NCBI RefSeq assembly: GCF_008370495.1
Contig: NZ_VTUX01000010.1
Span: 1 to 64,000, forward strand
DNA from: Pseudohalioglobus sediminis
GTDB lineage: Bacteria; Pseudomonadota; Gammaproteobacteria; Pseudomonadales; Halieaceae
Direction of reading: 5' to 3'
DNA length: 64,000 nucleotides
How positions within the stretch are numbered: the stretch's first letter is position 1; the number at the start of each line of letters is the position of its first letter. Below the pieces are notes generated by a model that did no database searches, was not told where the DNA came from, and saw nothing but the letters and a program-made list of their open reading frames with translations. Below, piece after piece: positions 17,192 to 26,622 of this stretch. The position numbers were made by a program, and so were the translations under genes.

Positions 17192-18155
17192 CGTGTTCGT
17201 TTGCCGGATCTTCACGTTCCAGCGTGGCCAGCAACTGCTGCATGTCGGCCGGCAGCGGGCACTCGAATTCCATTGCTTCACCGCTCTCCGGGTGAAACAA
17301 ACCCAGCGCCTGCGCGTGCAGGGCCTGCCGCGGAAATTGCCTCAGCGCCGTCACCAGCTCATCCGAAGCGCCCTTGGGAATGCGCGGCCGTCCGCCATAG
17401 ACCGGGTCTCCCACCAGAGGGTAGTGCCGGTGGGCCATGTGCACGCGAATCTGGTGGGTACGGCCGGTCTCGAGGCTTACCGAGATACAGGTGTGGTGCC
17501 CAAAGCGGCGGATGACCCGGTAATGCGTAATCGCCGGCTTGCCGCCGGCCGCGAGCACCGCCATCTTCTTGCGTTGACGGGGATGTCGGCCTATGGGTTC
17601 ATCCACAGTACCGCCGCCGGTCATCACGCCTATGCACACGGCCGTGTACTGGCGCTTCACGGTCCGCGCCTGTAACTGCGCCACCAGGTCATGGTGCGCC
17701 AGCAGGCTCTTGGCCGCGACCATGATTCCGGATGTCTCCATATCCAGCCTGTGTACGATGCCCCCACGTGGCAGCTGCGCCATCTGTGGCGCGTGTGCCA
17801 ACAGGGCATTGACCAGCGTGCCGTCAGCGTGCCCCGCCGCCGGGTGCACCACCAGACCCGCGGGTTTGTTGAGCACCAGTATGTGCTCGTCCTCGTAGAG
17901 GATATCCAGGTCTATATCTTCCGGCTGCCAGGATACGGCCTGCTCGGGCTCGGCCTGGATCGCCAGGAGGGCACCGGCGGCAACCTTGTCCCGCGGCCGC
18001 AGCTGCTTGCCATCAACCAGTAACTCGCCTTTCTTGATCCATACCTGCAGGCGTGAACGTGAGAAATCGGGAAACAGCCTGGCCGCGACCTGATCCAGCC
18101 GCTCATGATCCAGTTCAGCAGGCACTTCCGCCTCCATTTTGATCCGCTCGCTCAT
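17175..18155 (-). CDS. rluD: 23S rRNA pseudouridine(1911/1915/1917) synthase
   Basis: RluD isomerises three uridines in helix 69 of 23S rRNA and is needed for normal ribosome assembly. An S4 RNA-binding domain covers residues 15-75. The catalytic domain carries HRLDMETSG with its essential Asp, then GRTHQIRVHMA and HPLVGDPVYGG. I chose the ATG at 18155, with AGGA 7 nt upstream; a GTG one codon earlier is too close. It is divergent from bamD and overlaps yfiH, an arrangement shared by E. coli and Pseudomonas. Confidence 0.95.
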   Translation of the reverse strand: MSERIKMEAEVPAELDHERLDQVAARLFPDFSRSRLQVWIKKGELLVDGKQLRPRDKVAAGALLAIQAEPEQAVSWQPEDIDLDILYEDEHILVLNKPAGLVVHPAAGHADGTLVNALLAHAPQMAQLPRGGIVHRLDMETSGIMVAAKSLLAHHDLVAQLQARTVKRQYTAVCIGVMTGGGTVDEPIGRHPRQRKKMAVLAAGGKPAITHYRVIRRFGHHTCISVSLETGRTHQIRVHMAHRHYPLVGDPVYGGRPRIPKGASDELVTALRQFPRQALHAQALGLFHPESGEAMEFECPLPADMQQLLATLEREDPANEHDAALY

Positions 18156-18256
18156 CACTTTTCCTATTTATGCGCCTGCACGGCTGTGGTTAAATAGCCG
18201 CCTTTCAGCCGGAATGCATGTTAGCACGCCGGCACCAAGGCATTGGTGAGATAATT

Positions 18257-19123
18257 TTGAAGTACACGCTCGTTTTATTGCTCAGCCTGGTCCTGATCGG
18301 CTGTTCCAGCAACGATGAATTACCCGATGTCGCCGATACCGGCGAACAACAGCTGTATGAGCAGGCGCAACGCTACCTGCGCTCCAATAACTGGGACCTG
18401 GCAGTGCGCAGCCTGCAGCTGCTTGAATCACGCTACCCCTTCGGTCGCTATGCCGAGCAGGCCCAGTTGGAGCTGATTTATGCGCACTACAACGGCTACG
18501 AACGCGAGGCTGCGGTGGAAGCGGCAGACCGCTTCATCCGCCTGCATCCCGCCCATCCGAACGTTGACTACGCCTATTACATGAAAGGTCTGGCCGCCTA
18601 TACCGCCAACGAGGACCTGTTCTCTCGCTTCCTGCCCACGGATGAAGCTGAACGCGATACCAGCCAGGCCAAGGAGGCTTTCGCGGAATTCAACCAGCTG
18701 GTGACACGCTATCCGGACAGCCCTTACGCCCCCGATGCGCGCTCGAGAATGCTGCACTTGCGTAATATCCTGGCGCGACACGAAATCCTGGTTGCCAACT
18801 ACTATTTCCGACGCGGCGCCTACCTGGCTGCCGCCAATCGCGGCCGTTACGTGGTGGAAAACTTCCAGCGCACGCCAGCGGTTGCGGATGGGCTGGCGGT
18901 CATGGCGCAGGGTTATATCCTGCTCGGGCTCGATGACCTGGCCCAGGACGCCATCGACACCCTGGCGCTGAACTACCCTGAACACCCCAACATTGATAAA
19001 AACGGCGAGTTCAAGAGCGTCTATACGCTTGACGGACTACAGCGCAACTGGATCAACAAACTCACTTTCGGGCTGTTCTTCCCGCCCACACCACCGCAGT
19101 TTGATACCCGGCCCAAGCTGTAG
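18257..19123 (+). CDS. bamD: Outer membrane assembly lipoprotein BamD
   Basis: BamD is the essential lipoprotein of the BAM complex that inserts beta-barrel proteins into the outer membrane. A lipoprotein signal ends at LIGC. Five TPR-like repeats follow, with [20 protein letters not shown] as the first. The end is [16 protein letters not shown] chose the TTG at 18257 (288 aa, M-KYTLVLLL) because GGTGAG lies 8 nt upstream and the signal peptide then has normal length; an ATG at 18218 would add 13 unusual residues. A TTG start for an essential gene is notable. It is divergent from rluD. Confidence 0.93.
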   Translation: MKYTLVLLLSLVLIGCSSNDELPDVADTGEQQLYEQAQRYLRSNNWDLAVRSLQLLESRYPFGRYAEQAQLELIYAHYNGYEREAAVEAADRFIRLHPAHPNVDYAYYMKGLAAYTANEDLFSRFLPTDEAERDTSQAKEAFAEFNQLVTRYPDSPYAPDARSRMLHLRNILARHEILVANYYFRRGAYLAAANRGRYVVENFQRTPAVADGLAVMAQGYILLGLDDLAQDAIDTLALNYPEHPNIDKNGEFKSVYTLDGLQRNWINKLTFGLFFPPTPPQFDTRPKL

Positions 19124-19142
19124 GGGCTTTCGCGCCCGGATT

Positions 19143-19172
19143 CTGCCAGGGTAGTAGCCGTCAGCCTGGCAG
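19143..19172. repeat. Inverted repeat between convergent bamD and nadE
   Basis: CTGCCAGG (19143-19150) and CCTGGCAG (19165-19172) form a perfect 8-bp stem with a 14-base loop. Neither side has a T run. It may act as a bidirectional 3'-end stabiliser rather than a true terminator. Confidence 0.4.
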
Positions 19173-19240
19173 CATGGGCTCAATAGCCGCCAGCGTTGGC
19201 TGGGTTCCGCAATGTGTACCCATCGCCCTGGCTCTACCCC

Positions 19241-20872
19241 CTAATCGCCAATCCGCCAGCCCGAGGTGATGGGATAACGGCGATCGCGTCCGAAACCGCG
19301 CTTGGTAATACGCACACCGATTGGCGCCTGGCGACGCTTGTACTCGTTGATATCGACCAGCCGCAGCACCTTCTGCACCTGTTGCCGGTCCATTCCGGTA
19401 GCAATAATGGCCTCGGCACTCATATCCCGCTCGATATACATTTCCAGAATCTGGTCAAGCACCTCGTATGGAGGCAGGCTGTCCTCGTCTTTCTGGTCCG
19501 GGGCAAGTTCTGCCGAGGGCGGCCGGTCGATCACGCGCTGCGGGATACAGGGCCCCAGCGTGTTGCGGTAGCGACAGAGATCGAAAACCAGTGTCTTGGG
19601 CACGTCCTTGAGCACATCAAACCCGCCCGCCATGTCGCCATAAAGGGTGGAATAGCCTACTGCCATCTCGCTCTTGTTGCCGGTGGTCAGCACCAGGTAG
19701 CCCTTCTTGTTGGAGATCGACATCAGCAGCACGCCACGACAGCGTGCCTGCAGATTCTCCTCGGTGGTATCCACCTCAGTGCCTGCGAATTCCTCTTCCA
19801 GGCTTGCCATGAAGGCCTCGTAGATCGGCTCAATCGAGATCACCTTGTGGCTGACGCCGAGGATATCCGACTGCTCAGCGGCATCTTCCACGCTCATCTG
19901 CGAGGTATACCTGAACGGCATCATCACCGCCTCGACCCGTTCCGGGCCCAGGGCATCGACTGCCACTGCCAGAGTGAGCGCCGAGTCAACGCCGCCGGAC
20001 AGGCCGAGGACCACGCCCTGGAAGCGGTTCTTGTTGACGTAATCCCTTACCCCGAGCACCAGTGCGCGCCAGACTGCTTCTATTTCCTCCAGCGGCGGGT
20101 ACACCTGCAGGCCGCTGAACGGGGCCTGCGCATGGTCGCTATCATATTGCAGCCAGAAATCCCCCTCTTCGAAGTTGGGCGCGGCAGCGGCAATATCGCC
20201 TCCGGCCGTGACCGCAAATGAACCGCCGTCAAATACCAGCTCATCCTGCCCGCCCACCTGGTTGACATACACAATCGGGATACCCGCCTCTGTCGCTCTG
20301 GCCGCGACCAGTTGCCAGCGCTCGCCGCGCTTGCCGCGGTGATAGGGGGAGGAATTCAGGTTGATAAGCAGCTGCGCCCCGGCACGGGCAGTGGCGAGGG
20401 TCGGCCCGGGCTCCCAGATATCCTCGCACACACTCAAACCGACCTGGACGCCCTCGATATCGATGACACAGGGCAGGGATCCGGGCTTGAAGTAACGCTT
20501 TTCGTCGAACACCTGGTAGTTTGGCAGTGACTGCTTGCTGTATTCGGCAACGATTTCACCACCGTGAATGACCCCAGCCACATTGTAGAGGCCGTCATCG
20601 CGTGTTCTTGGATAGCCGACGATCGCCCACGCCTCAGCGGGCAATTCGGCGCAAAGCCTCGCCAGCGACTGCGCTACCCGCAACTCGATGCTGGGCCGCA
20701 ACAGCAGGTCTTCCGGTGGATAGCCGCTCAGGGTCAATTCCGGGAACACCACCACCGGCGAGGGATGGGACTGCACTGCCCGCTGCACACAGGCGACAAC
20801 CTTGTCGGTATTGCCCTCGAAGTCACCTACCAAGGTGTTTATCTGGGCCATCAGGATATTCAGACTTGCCAT
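19241..20872 (-). CDS. nadE: Glutamine-dependent NAD+ synthetase
   Basis: NadE amidates deamido-NAD to NAD using glutamine. The 543-aa protein has an N-terminal nitrilase-type glutaminase domain (1-260; GDFEGNTDKV, a FPELTLSGYPPEDL segment with the catalytic Glu, and SVCEDIWEP with the catalytic Cys). The C-terminal synthetase domain has the PP-loop SGGVDSALT. I chose the ATG at 20872 because AGGCGG is upstream and MASLNILMAQIN is the family N-terminus; the open frame continues upstream only as non-homologous sequence overlapping pilS. It sits between bamD and pilS, where P. aeruginosa has no gene as I recall. Confidence 0.94.
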   Translation of the reverse strand: MASLNILMAQINTLVGDFEGNTDKVVACVQRAVQSHPSPVVVFPELTLSGYPPEDLLLRPSIELRVAQSLARLCAELPAEAWAIVGYPRTRDDGLYNVAGVIHGGEIVAEYSKQSLPNYQVFDEKRYFKPGSLPCVIDIEGVQVGLSVCEDIWEPGPTLATARAGAQLLINLNSSPYHRGKRGERWQLVAARATEAGIPIVYVNQVGGQDELVFDGGSFAVTAGGDIAAAAPNFEEGDFWLQYDSDHAQAPFSGLQVYPPLEEIEAVWRALVLGVRDYVNKNRFQGVVLGLSGGVDSALTLAVAVDALGPERVEAVMMPFRYTSQMSVEDAAEQSDILGVSHKVISIEPIYEAFMASLEEEFAGTEVDTTEENLQARCRGVLLMSISNKKGYLVLTTGNKSEMAVGYSTLYGDMAGGFDVLKDVPKTLVFDLCRYRNTLGPCIPQRVIDRPPSAELAPDQKDEDSLPPYEVLDQILEMYIERDMSAEAIIATGMDRQQVQKVLRLVDINEYKRRQAPIGVRITKRGFGRDRRYPITSGWRIGD

Positions 20873-21042
20873 ACTGCCGCCTGGGGGTTCCGGAGTTGCT
20901 GGGAGGGCGCTATTTTCCGCAAAAGTACAGCTATAAGCCAGCCCCAATTGGGCGATGCCTGTTACAATGAACCGAGCCCGGGTGCAGCAATGACAACGGG
21001 GCGTGTATAAAAAAGAAATCAGATAACAGGCTGATAGCCAGC

Positions 21043-22659
21043 ATGAACCGCCCAGCGATCCTAACCAGGCCGGCTGCCGCCGGCGGCCAGCAGAACCAGG
21101 CACTGTTCCGTATTTATGTAGCCTATCGTTCCCTGCTATCGGTGGTGCTGCTCATCATGCTGGTCAGCCCGAACACACGCCAACTGGTGGGCGTGCTCGA
21201 CCCGACCCTTTACGTCTCTGTGGCACTTCTGCACCTGGCTACCAGTATTCCGCTGGTCGGTTTTCTCTCGCTCCGACTCGATCAACGCATGATGCTGGCT
21301 GTGTTCGTTTTCGACATTGTCAGCATAACAATCATGTCGCATGCCAGCGGTGGGGTCGTCAGTGGCCTGCCGGTATTGCTGATTATTACCGTTTCCGCCA
21401 GCGCAGTGCTGATAGTGAACCGCACCCTGGCGACGCTGATCGCTGCCCTGAGTGCACTGGCCCTGCTCGGTGACACAGTATGGCTGATATTCCGCGGTAT
21501 ACAGGACGTCTCTGCCCTGTTCCCTGCCGGCCTGCTGGGTGCGCTTATCTTCATCGTTTCGATCATGGTGCAGGCGGTGGCACAGCGCCTCGGCAGGGCC
21601 GAAGAGCTGGCCAGGAATCGCGCCAGTGATCTGTACGACCTGCAGCGGCTCAACGAACAGATCGTGCAGCACATGGACACCGGTATACTGCTGGTAGACT
21701 CGGACAGCGTGGTCAGGGTTATGAACAAGTCCGCCTCGACCCTGCTGGTGCCAGAACGCCCTGTGATCATGGAGCAAGGCCGGCAACTGGCGGAATACTG
21801 CCCTGAGTTGGCGCTGCAATTCCAGCACTGGAAAGATACCGGGCTACACAAGGCGAGGCCGTTTGCTGTGAGTGACGACTCCCCGCCGGTCATCGCGCAC
21901 TTCCGCGAGTTACAGCCCAGCAGCCAGCGTGACAGCCTGGTATTCGTGGAAGATTATTCGCCGGTCACCCAGTATGCCCAGGCCCTCAAGCTGACCTCCC
22001 TGGGTCGCTTGACAGCGAGCATCGCCCACGAAATCCGCAATCCCCTGGGCGCAATCAGCCACGCCGCGCAGTTGCTGCAGGAATCTGAAGATCTGTCGCC
22101 GGGGGATAAACGCATGGCAGAAATCATCCAAAGCCATTCCGAACGGGTGAACCAGATCGTCGAAAGCGTGATGCAGATATCAAGACGCGAGCCACCGAAA
22201 CCTGAGTACATCAAGCTTCAGCAGTGGCTTACCGATTATGTGCAACACTACCTGGAGGAACTGAGCCGGCCGGCAGATATAACCCTGGACTGTGAATACA
22301 GCGACCTGCTGGTAGAGTTCGATCCTGAAAACCTGCAGCGCGTTATGACCAACCTGCTGGATAATGCACTGCGCCACAGCAAGAAAGAAACCGCGCGGGA
22401 AAGTGCGCGCATCAAGGTCGAGATGGATTTTATCGGCCACCAGACCCTGATCAACATTATCGACAACGGCCCGGGTGTGCCCGTTGCTGACCAGGGCAAG
22501 CTGTTCGAACCCTTTTTCACCACAGTGGCCGAGGGCAGCGGCATGGGCTTGTACCTGTGCAAGGAATTGTGTGAAATCAACAACGCCGGCCTCAGCTACC
22601 GCCCAACGGAAAAGGGCGAGAGCTGTTTTCGGATTTCCCTCAGCCAGCGAGCAACTTAA
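21043..22659 (+). CDS. pilS: Type IV pilus sensor histidine kinase PilS
   Basis: This 538-aa kinase has about six N-terminal membrane segments (residues 25-190), a PAS-like domain (about 205-310), a phosphoacceptor helix with IAHEIRNPLGAISHAA, and an ATPase domain with NLLDNALRHS, DNGPGVP and GSGMGLYLC. PilS senses pilin level in the inner membrane in Pseudomonas and phosphorylates PilR. The ATG at 21043 has only a weak upstream AGG. The stop is directly followed by the pilR ATG with no gap, so translation is coupled. It lies next to bamD, as in Pseudomonas, apart from the intervening nadE. Confidence 0.93.
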   Translation: MNRPAILTRPAAAGGQQNQALFRIYVAYRSLLSVVLLIMLVSPNTRQLVGVLDPTLYVSVALLHLATSIPLVGFLSLRLDQRMMLAVFVFDIVSITIMSHASGGVVSGLPVLLIITVSASAVLIVNRTLATLIAALSALALLGDTVWLIFRGIQDVSALFPAGLLGALIFIVSIMVQAVAQRLGRAEELARNRASDLYDLQRLNEQIVQHMDTGILLVDSDSVVRVMNKSASTLLVPERPVIMEQGRQLAEYCPELALQFQHWKDTGLHKARPFAVSDDSPPVIAHFRELQPSSQRDSLVFVEDYSPVTQYAQALKLTSLGRLTASIAHEIRNPLGAISHAAQLLQESEDLSPGDKRMAEIIQSHSERVNQIVESVMQISRREPPKPEYIKLQQWLTDYVQHYLEELSRPADITLDCEYSDLLVEFDPENLQRVMTNLLDNALRHSKKETARESARIKVEMDFIGHQTLINIIDNGPGVPVADQGKLFEPFFTTVAEGSGMGLYLCKELCEINNAGLSYRPTEKGESCFRISLSQRAT

Positions 22660-24039
22660 ATGGCAGCACAGCGTGTTCTCATCGTCGACGATGAACCCGA
22701 CATCCGTGAATTACTGGATATCACTCTCAGCCGTATGGGGTTGGAGACGCACAGCGCCGCCACCCTCAGTGAGGCCCAGAGTGCCGTCAGTGAGGTGATC
22801 CCCGACCTATGCCTGACTGACATGCGGCTGCCTGACGGCAACGGCATTCACCTGGTGGAATACATCCAGCAGGAGCACCCGCAAATCCCGGTCGCCATGA
22901 TTACCGCCCACGGCAGCGTGGAAACGGCCATCTCCGCACTGAAGGCCGGTGCCTTTGATTTCATCAGCAAACCCATCGAACTGGATACGCTGCGCAAGCT
23001 GGTTAGCAGTGCGCTGCAACTTGAAGGCGACACCAGCCGACTGGACAATGCCGTGGTACAGGACCTGCTCGGCGATGCGCCGGCCATCCGCACGCTGCGC
23101 AAACAGATCGCCAAGCTTGCGCGCAGCCAGGCGCCGGTGCATATCCGCGGTGAATCCGGCAGTGGCAAGGAGGTGGTGGCCCGACTGATCCACAACAATG
23201 GCCCCCGCGCAACCGGCAACTTCATCGCCGTCAACTGTGGCGCCATCCCCCCCGACCTGATGGAGAGTGAGCTGTTCGGCCACCTGAAAGGCAGCTTCAC
23301 TGGCGCCAACGCGGACAAGCCGGGGCTGTTCCAGGCGGCCGCGGGCGGCACTCTGTTCCTCGATGAAGTCGCGGACCTGCCCCTGCCGATGCAGGTGAAA
23401 CTGCTGCGCGCCATCCAGGAAAAAGCTGTGCGCCCGGTGGGTGGAAGCGAAGAAATCCCCACCGACGTGCGACTGCTGAGCGCCACCCACAAGGACCTGG
23501 GTGCCGAGGTCGAGGCCGGCCGTTTTCGTGACGACCTGTTCTACCGCATCAATGTGATAGACCTGCACGTCCCGAGCCTGCGTGAACGCGCCGAAGACCT
23601 GCCGCTGCTGGCGCGGGCACTGCTGAAGCGGATTGCTCGCGACAACGGCAACGAGCAGGCGGATCTGGATGACTCTGCGCTGGAAGCATTGGGGGACTAC
23701 AGTTTCCCGGGCAACGTCAGGGAACTGGAGAATATTCTCGAACGCTCCCTGGCCCTTGCCGATAGCGGCACCATCAGCGCCGACGACCTGCAGTTCTCGC
23801 GGATGACACCGCGTAACCCGGCGGCGCGCACCCGAAAATCTGATCGCGAGGGTATGCAGACCTGGTCAGTGGAGGAAGCTTACGGCGATCTGGAGGGGTA
23901 TCTGGAAGACATAGAGCGCCAGATCCTCAGCCGGGCCCTTGAGGAGTCGCGCTGGAACAAAACCGCCACCGCCAAGTTGCTGGGCATCAGCTTTCGCAGC
24001 CTGCGCTATCGCCTGAAAAAACTGCAGCTCGAGGACTGA
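22660..24039 (+). CDS. pilR: Sigma-54-dependent response regulator PilR
   Basis: This 459-aa NtrC-family activator has a receiver domain (1-120, phosphoacceptor D54 in CLTDMRLPDG), an AAA+ domain with Walker A GESGSGK (164-170), and the sigma-54 contact loop GSFTGA (211-216). That loop is a Ser variant of the canonical GAFTGA. A Fis-type HTH (about 430-455, NKTATAKLLGIS) ends the protein. It activates pilin transcription in Pseudomonas. No pilA is in this window, so the target lies elsewhere or includes the minor-pilin operon. Confidence 0.93.
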   Translation: MAAQRVLIVDDEPDIRELLDITLSRMGLETHSAATLSEAQSAVSEVIPDLCLTDMRLPDGNGIHLVEYIQQEHPQIPVAMITAHGSVETAISALKAGAFDFISKPIELDTLRKLVSSALQLEGDTSRLDNAVVQDLLGDAPAIRTLRKQIAKLARSQAPVHIRGESGSGKEVVARLIHNNGPRATGNFIAVNCGAIPPDLMESELFGHLKGSFTGANADKPGLFQAAAGGTLFLDEVADLPLPMQVKLLRAIQEKAVRPVGGSEEIPTDVRLLSATHKDLGAEVEAGRFRDDLFYRINVIDLHVPSLRERAEDLPLLARALLKRIARDNGNEQADLDDSALEALGDYSFPGNVRELENILERSLALADSGTISADDLQFSRMTPRNPAARTRKSDREGMQTWSVEEAYGDLEGYLEDIERQILSRALEESRWNKTATAKLLGISFRSLRYRLKKLQLED

Positions 24040-24042
24040 TTA

Positions 24043-24609
24043 TCAGCCTGCCCCGGCCGGGCACACTCCCCAGTCACGCGCCAGGCGTGGGCGCCCGACC
24101 AGGTTCATGACCACGCTCCAGGACGTCGCCCGCGGTTCAACCCGGGAACACACCATGAGGGTTTTGTTGCCTGGCGAGCTACCATCCGGGCGAAACCGCA
24201 GCGGCTGGACTACCACTTTCCTGGCACTGCGATTGGTCAGGCTGAGCTGATCTGGCAATCCGCTGCCAGCGTGCAGAACCGCCTCACCATCATCGAGCGT
24301 GCCGTCAAAATCGCTGTCCTCAAAAACCAGCCAGCCAGCTGCCAGCACTCCGCCGCAAACGGGCGCCGCGCCCTGGGCGTGGTCCGTGGGGCACAAGACT
24401 ACCTGTCGATTTCGCTTGATGGCCTCGCTGCGTGCCAGCACGATGTCATGCATCAGGCGAACGGCCGCCGTGCGAATACGCGTAGACTCCAGCAGGTAAC
24501 TGAAGCCCGGCACCGCAAAAGTTGCCGTGACAACGACGATAGACACCACCACGATCAGCTCCAGGAGACTGAAGCCCGCTGCCTGGCGACCTGTTCTCTT
24601 ATCAGACAT
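24043..24609 (-). CDS. FimT/FimU (GspH-type) minor pseudopilin
   Basis: This 188-aa pseudopilin is cleaved after G12 before FSLLELIVVV with E17 as Glu5. The GspH/FimT fold is signalled by FSYLLESTRIRTAAVRL, ARSEAIKRN and VVLCPT. It ends 3 bp from the convergent pilR stop. I chose the ATG at 24609 because GGAGAGG lies upstream. In P. aeruginosa, fimT, fimU and the whole pilV-W-X-Y1-E set occupy this spot between pilR and ispH. Here only this gene remains and the others lie beyond clpB. I could not decide between FimT and FimU. FimT in some species binds DNA for uptake. Confidence 0.87.
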   Translation of the reverse strand: MSDKRTGRQAAGFSLLELIVVVSIVVVTATFAVPGFSYLLESTRIRTAAVRLMHDIVLARSEAIKRNRQVVLCPTDHAQGAAPVCGGVLAAGWLVFEDSDFDGTLDDGEAVLHAGSGLPDQLSLTNRSARKVVVQPLRFRPDGSSPGNKTLMVCSRVEPRATSWSVVMNLVGRPRLARDWGVCPAGAG

Positions 24610-24711
24610 GTGCACCTCTCCGTGCACACAGCATAGTGGGGCTGCGCGGTGAGGCCAGCGGCTGGTTGAATACGGTGAACTCTAGCCGGGAGTGATGAGC
24701 GAAGAGCGTGG

Positions 24712-25662
24712 CTAGAGGTTCTTTACTTCGATCCGCAGCTCTTTTGGCAGGGAAAAGGTGACATTCTCAGGGCGGCCAGCCACCTCCACAGGAGCCTCTG
24801 CACCATGCGAGCGCAAACCGTCAATCACCTCCTGCACCAGTACTTCCGGCGCCGACGCGCCGGCTGTCACGCCGATGCGCTGCTTGCCCTGCAACCACGC
24901 TGGATCAATATCCTGTGCGCCATCCAGCAGGTGCGCCTCGGCTCCCATGCGTTCAGCTAGTTCACGCAGGCGGTTGGAATTGGATGAATTCGGTGATCCG
25001 ACCACCAGCATCAGGTCACAGCGCGCCGCCAGCTGTTTCACCGCATCCTGACGGTTCTGCGTGGCGTAGCAGATATCGTCCTTGCGCGGCCCCTGGATAG
25101 CAGGGAAGCGATCGCGCAATGCTTCAATCACCCTGGCGGTATCGTCCATCGACAGTGTGGTCTGCGTAACATAGGAAAGCCGGTCGGGGTCCTGCACCTG
25201 AAGCGCCGAGGCCTGCTGCTCATCTTCCACCAGGTAAATCTCGCCGCCGGCAGAATGATCATACTGCCCCATGGTGCCCTCTACCTCGGGGTGGCCGGCA
25301 TGACCTATGAGCACACACTCGCGGCCTTCGCTACTGAAACTGGCCACTTCCATATGCACTTTGGTAACCAGGGGACAGGTTGCGTCGAACACCTTCAGCT
25401 GACGTCGAGCCGCCTCGCTGCGCACCGCCTGCGACACCCCGTGAGCACTGAATATGACGATGCAATCGTCGGGTACTTCTTCGAGTTGGTCGACAAAAAT
25501 CGCCCCGCGGGAGCGCAGGTCATCGACCACAAATTTATTGTGTACCACCTCATGGCGCACATATATCGGCGCACCGAATACCTCCAGCGCCCGGTTCACG
25601 ATATCAATGGCCCTGTCCACACCGGCACAGAATCCGCGCGGATTGGCTAACTGGATCTCCAT
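24712..25662 (-). CDS. ispH: 4-hydroxy-3-methylbut-2-enyl diphosphate reductase
   Basis: IspH catalyses the last MEP-pathway step, giving IPP and DMAPP, with an oxygen-sensitive iron-sulfur cluster. The three cluster cysteines sit in NPRGFCAGV (C12), [11 protein letters not shown] (about C96) and [10 protein letters not shown] (about C197). HEVVHN, SAHGV and [11 protein letters not shown] are also intact. The 316-aa length is normal. The ATG at 25662 shares one base with the fkpB stop (TGATG), with GGAG 9 nt upstream. It is the distal gene of ribF-ileS-lspA-fkpB-ispH, the order found in E. coli and Pseudomonas. Confidence 0.97.
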   Translation of the reverse strand: MEIQLANPRGFCAGVDRAIDIVNRALEVFGAPIYVRHEVVHNKFVVDDLRSRGAIFVDQLEEVPDDCIVIFSAHGVSQAVRSEAARRQLKVFDATCPLVTKVHMEVASFSSEGRECVLIGHAGHPEVEGTMGQYDHSAGGEIYLVEDEQQASALQVQDPDRLSYVTQTTLSMDDTARVIEALRDRFPAIQGPRKDDICYATQNRQDAVKQLAARCDLMLVVGSPNSSNSNRLRELAERMGAEAHLLDGAQDIDPAWLQGKQRIGVTAGASAPEVLVQEVIDGLRSHGAEAPVEVAGRPENVTFSLPKELRIEVKNL

Positions 25663-26117
25663 CAATGCAACTCCGCGGGCTCTACCCGGTGAACCTGCAC
25701 ATCAAACAGGATGGTGCGCCCGGCCAGCGGGTGGTTAAAGTCCACTGTCACCTCCTCGTCATCAAAAGCAATGACCATCCCCGGCAACTCACCGCCCGCG
25801 GCGTCCGCGAAGGAAAAAACGAGGCCGATCTCGAGTTCCACATCGTCATCAAACTGATCGCGCGGCAGCCGCTGCACGTTGTTCTCATTGGGTTGCCCGA
25901 ATGCATCCTCCGGCGGCACCTGGAACACCTTGCGATCGCCAGCGCCCATGCCGAACATCCTGCGCTCAAAGCCAGGCAGCAGTGAGCCGTCACCCACGCT
26001 GAATTCTACCGGATCGCCGCCGAAGTTCGAGTCCACTTCGGAACCATCCTCGAGACTCACAGAGAAATTCAGGAACACGCGGGTACCTTCTGATACCGGC
26101 ACTTTGAAATCAGTCAT
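25662..26117 (-). CDS. fkpB: FKBP-type peptidyl-prolyl isomerase, SlpA/FkpB type
   Basis: This 151-aa protein is of the SlpA class, an FKBP fold with an inserted-flap chaperone domain (about 70-130). Motifs are [44 protein letters not shown] and [15 protein letters not shown]. It acts in the cytoplasm as prolyl isomerase and chaperone. The ATG at 26117 overlaps the lspA end by 8 bp, with GGAAGAGAG upstream. The stop overlaps ispH. Its position between lspA and ispH is the standard one. Confidence 0.93.
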   Translation of the reverse strand: MTDFKVPVSEGTRVFLNFSVSLEDGSEVDSNFGGDPVEFSVGDGSLLPGFERRMFGMGAGDRKVFQVPPEDAFGQPNENNVQRLPRDQFDDDVELEIGLVFSFADAAGGELPGMVIAFDDEEVTVDFNHPLAGRTILFDVQVHRVEPAELH

Positions 26118-26622
26118 CACTCTCTTCCCGATGGATGAACCCGTCTAACAGCATACAACCGGCACCGACCGTAATCGCGGAATCCGCGATGTTGAAGGCG
26201 GGAAAGTACCAGCCACCGTAGTGGACGGATATGAAATCCACCACGTAGCCGAGCGCCACCCGGTCCCATAAATTGCCGATGGCCCCGCCAAGTATCAACC
26301 CCAGCGCCAGCGCCAGCAACCAGTGGCCGCGCCTTGCCATGTACAGCCATACTATCAGCCCGGTGCTGATAATCACGGCCACGGCAGTGAAGAACCATCG
26401 CTGCCAACCACCGGCGTTGCTGAGAAAGCTGAAGGCGGCACCGGTATTATGCTGCAGGGTCAGATTAAACCAGCTGAACACCTCCAGCGGCCGACCATAA
26501 TCCAGGTATGCCGTGGCCAGCCACTTGGTGTACTGGTCCAGCAGCACCACAATGAGGGCCAGCAGGTACCAGGGCCAGGCTTGCAGACCGTTACGCAAAG
26601 TGACGCTGCTCGCCCTGGCCAT
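26110..26622 (-). CDS. lspA: Lipoprotein signal peptidase (signal peptidase II)
   Basis: LspA cleaves signal peptides of diacylated prolipoproteins in the inner membrane. The 170-aa protein has four membrane segments and the catalytic aspartates in GNLWDRV and [17 protein letters not shown] is also diagnostic. I chose the ATG at 26622 because it gives the normal length; it overlaps the end of ileS by 32 bp, and the reading frame extends further upstream only within ileS. It acts upstream of LolB, BamD and other lipoproteins encoded in this window. Confidence 0.94.
   Translation of the reverse strand: MARASSVTLRNGLQAWPWYLLALIVVLLDQYTKWLATAYLDYGRPLEVFSWFNLTLQHNTGAAFSFLSNAGGWQRWFFTAVAVIISTGLIVWLYMARRGHWLLALALGLILGGAIGNLWDRVALGYVVDFISVHYGGWYFPAFNIADSAITVGAGCMLLDGFIHREESDD

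Noticed and set aside
20873-21103. N-terminal extension of NadE
   Set aside because: The 77 extra residues overlap pilS, lack homology and precede a good start with its own ribosome-binding site.
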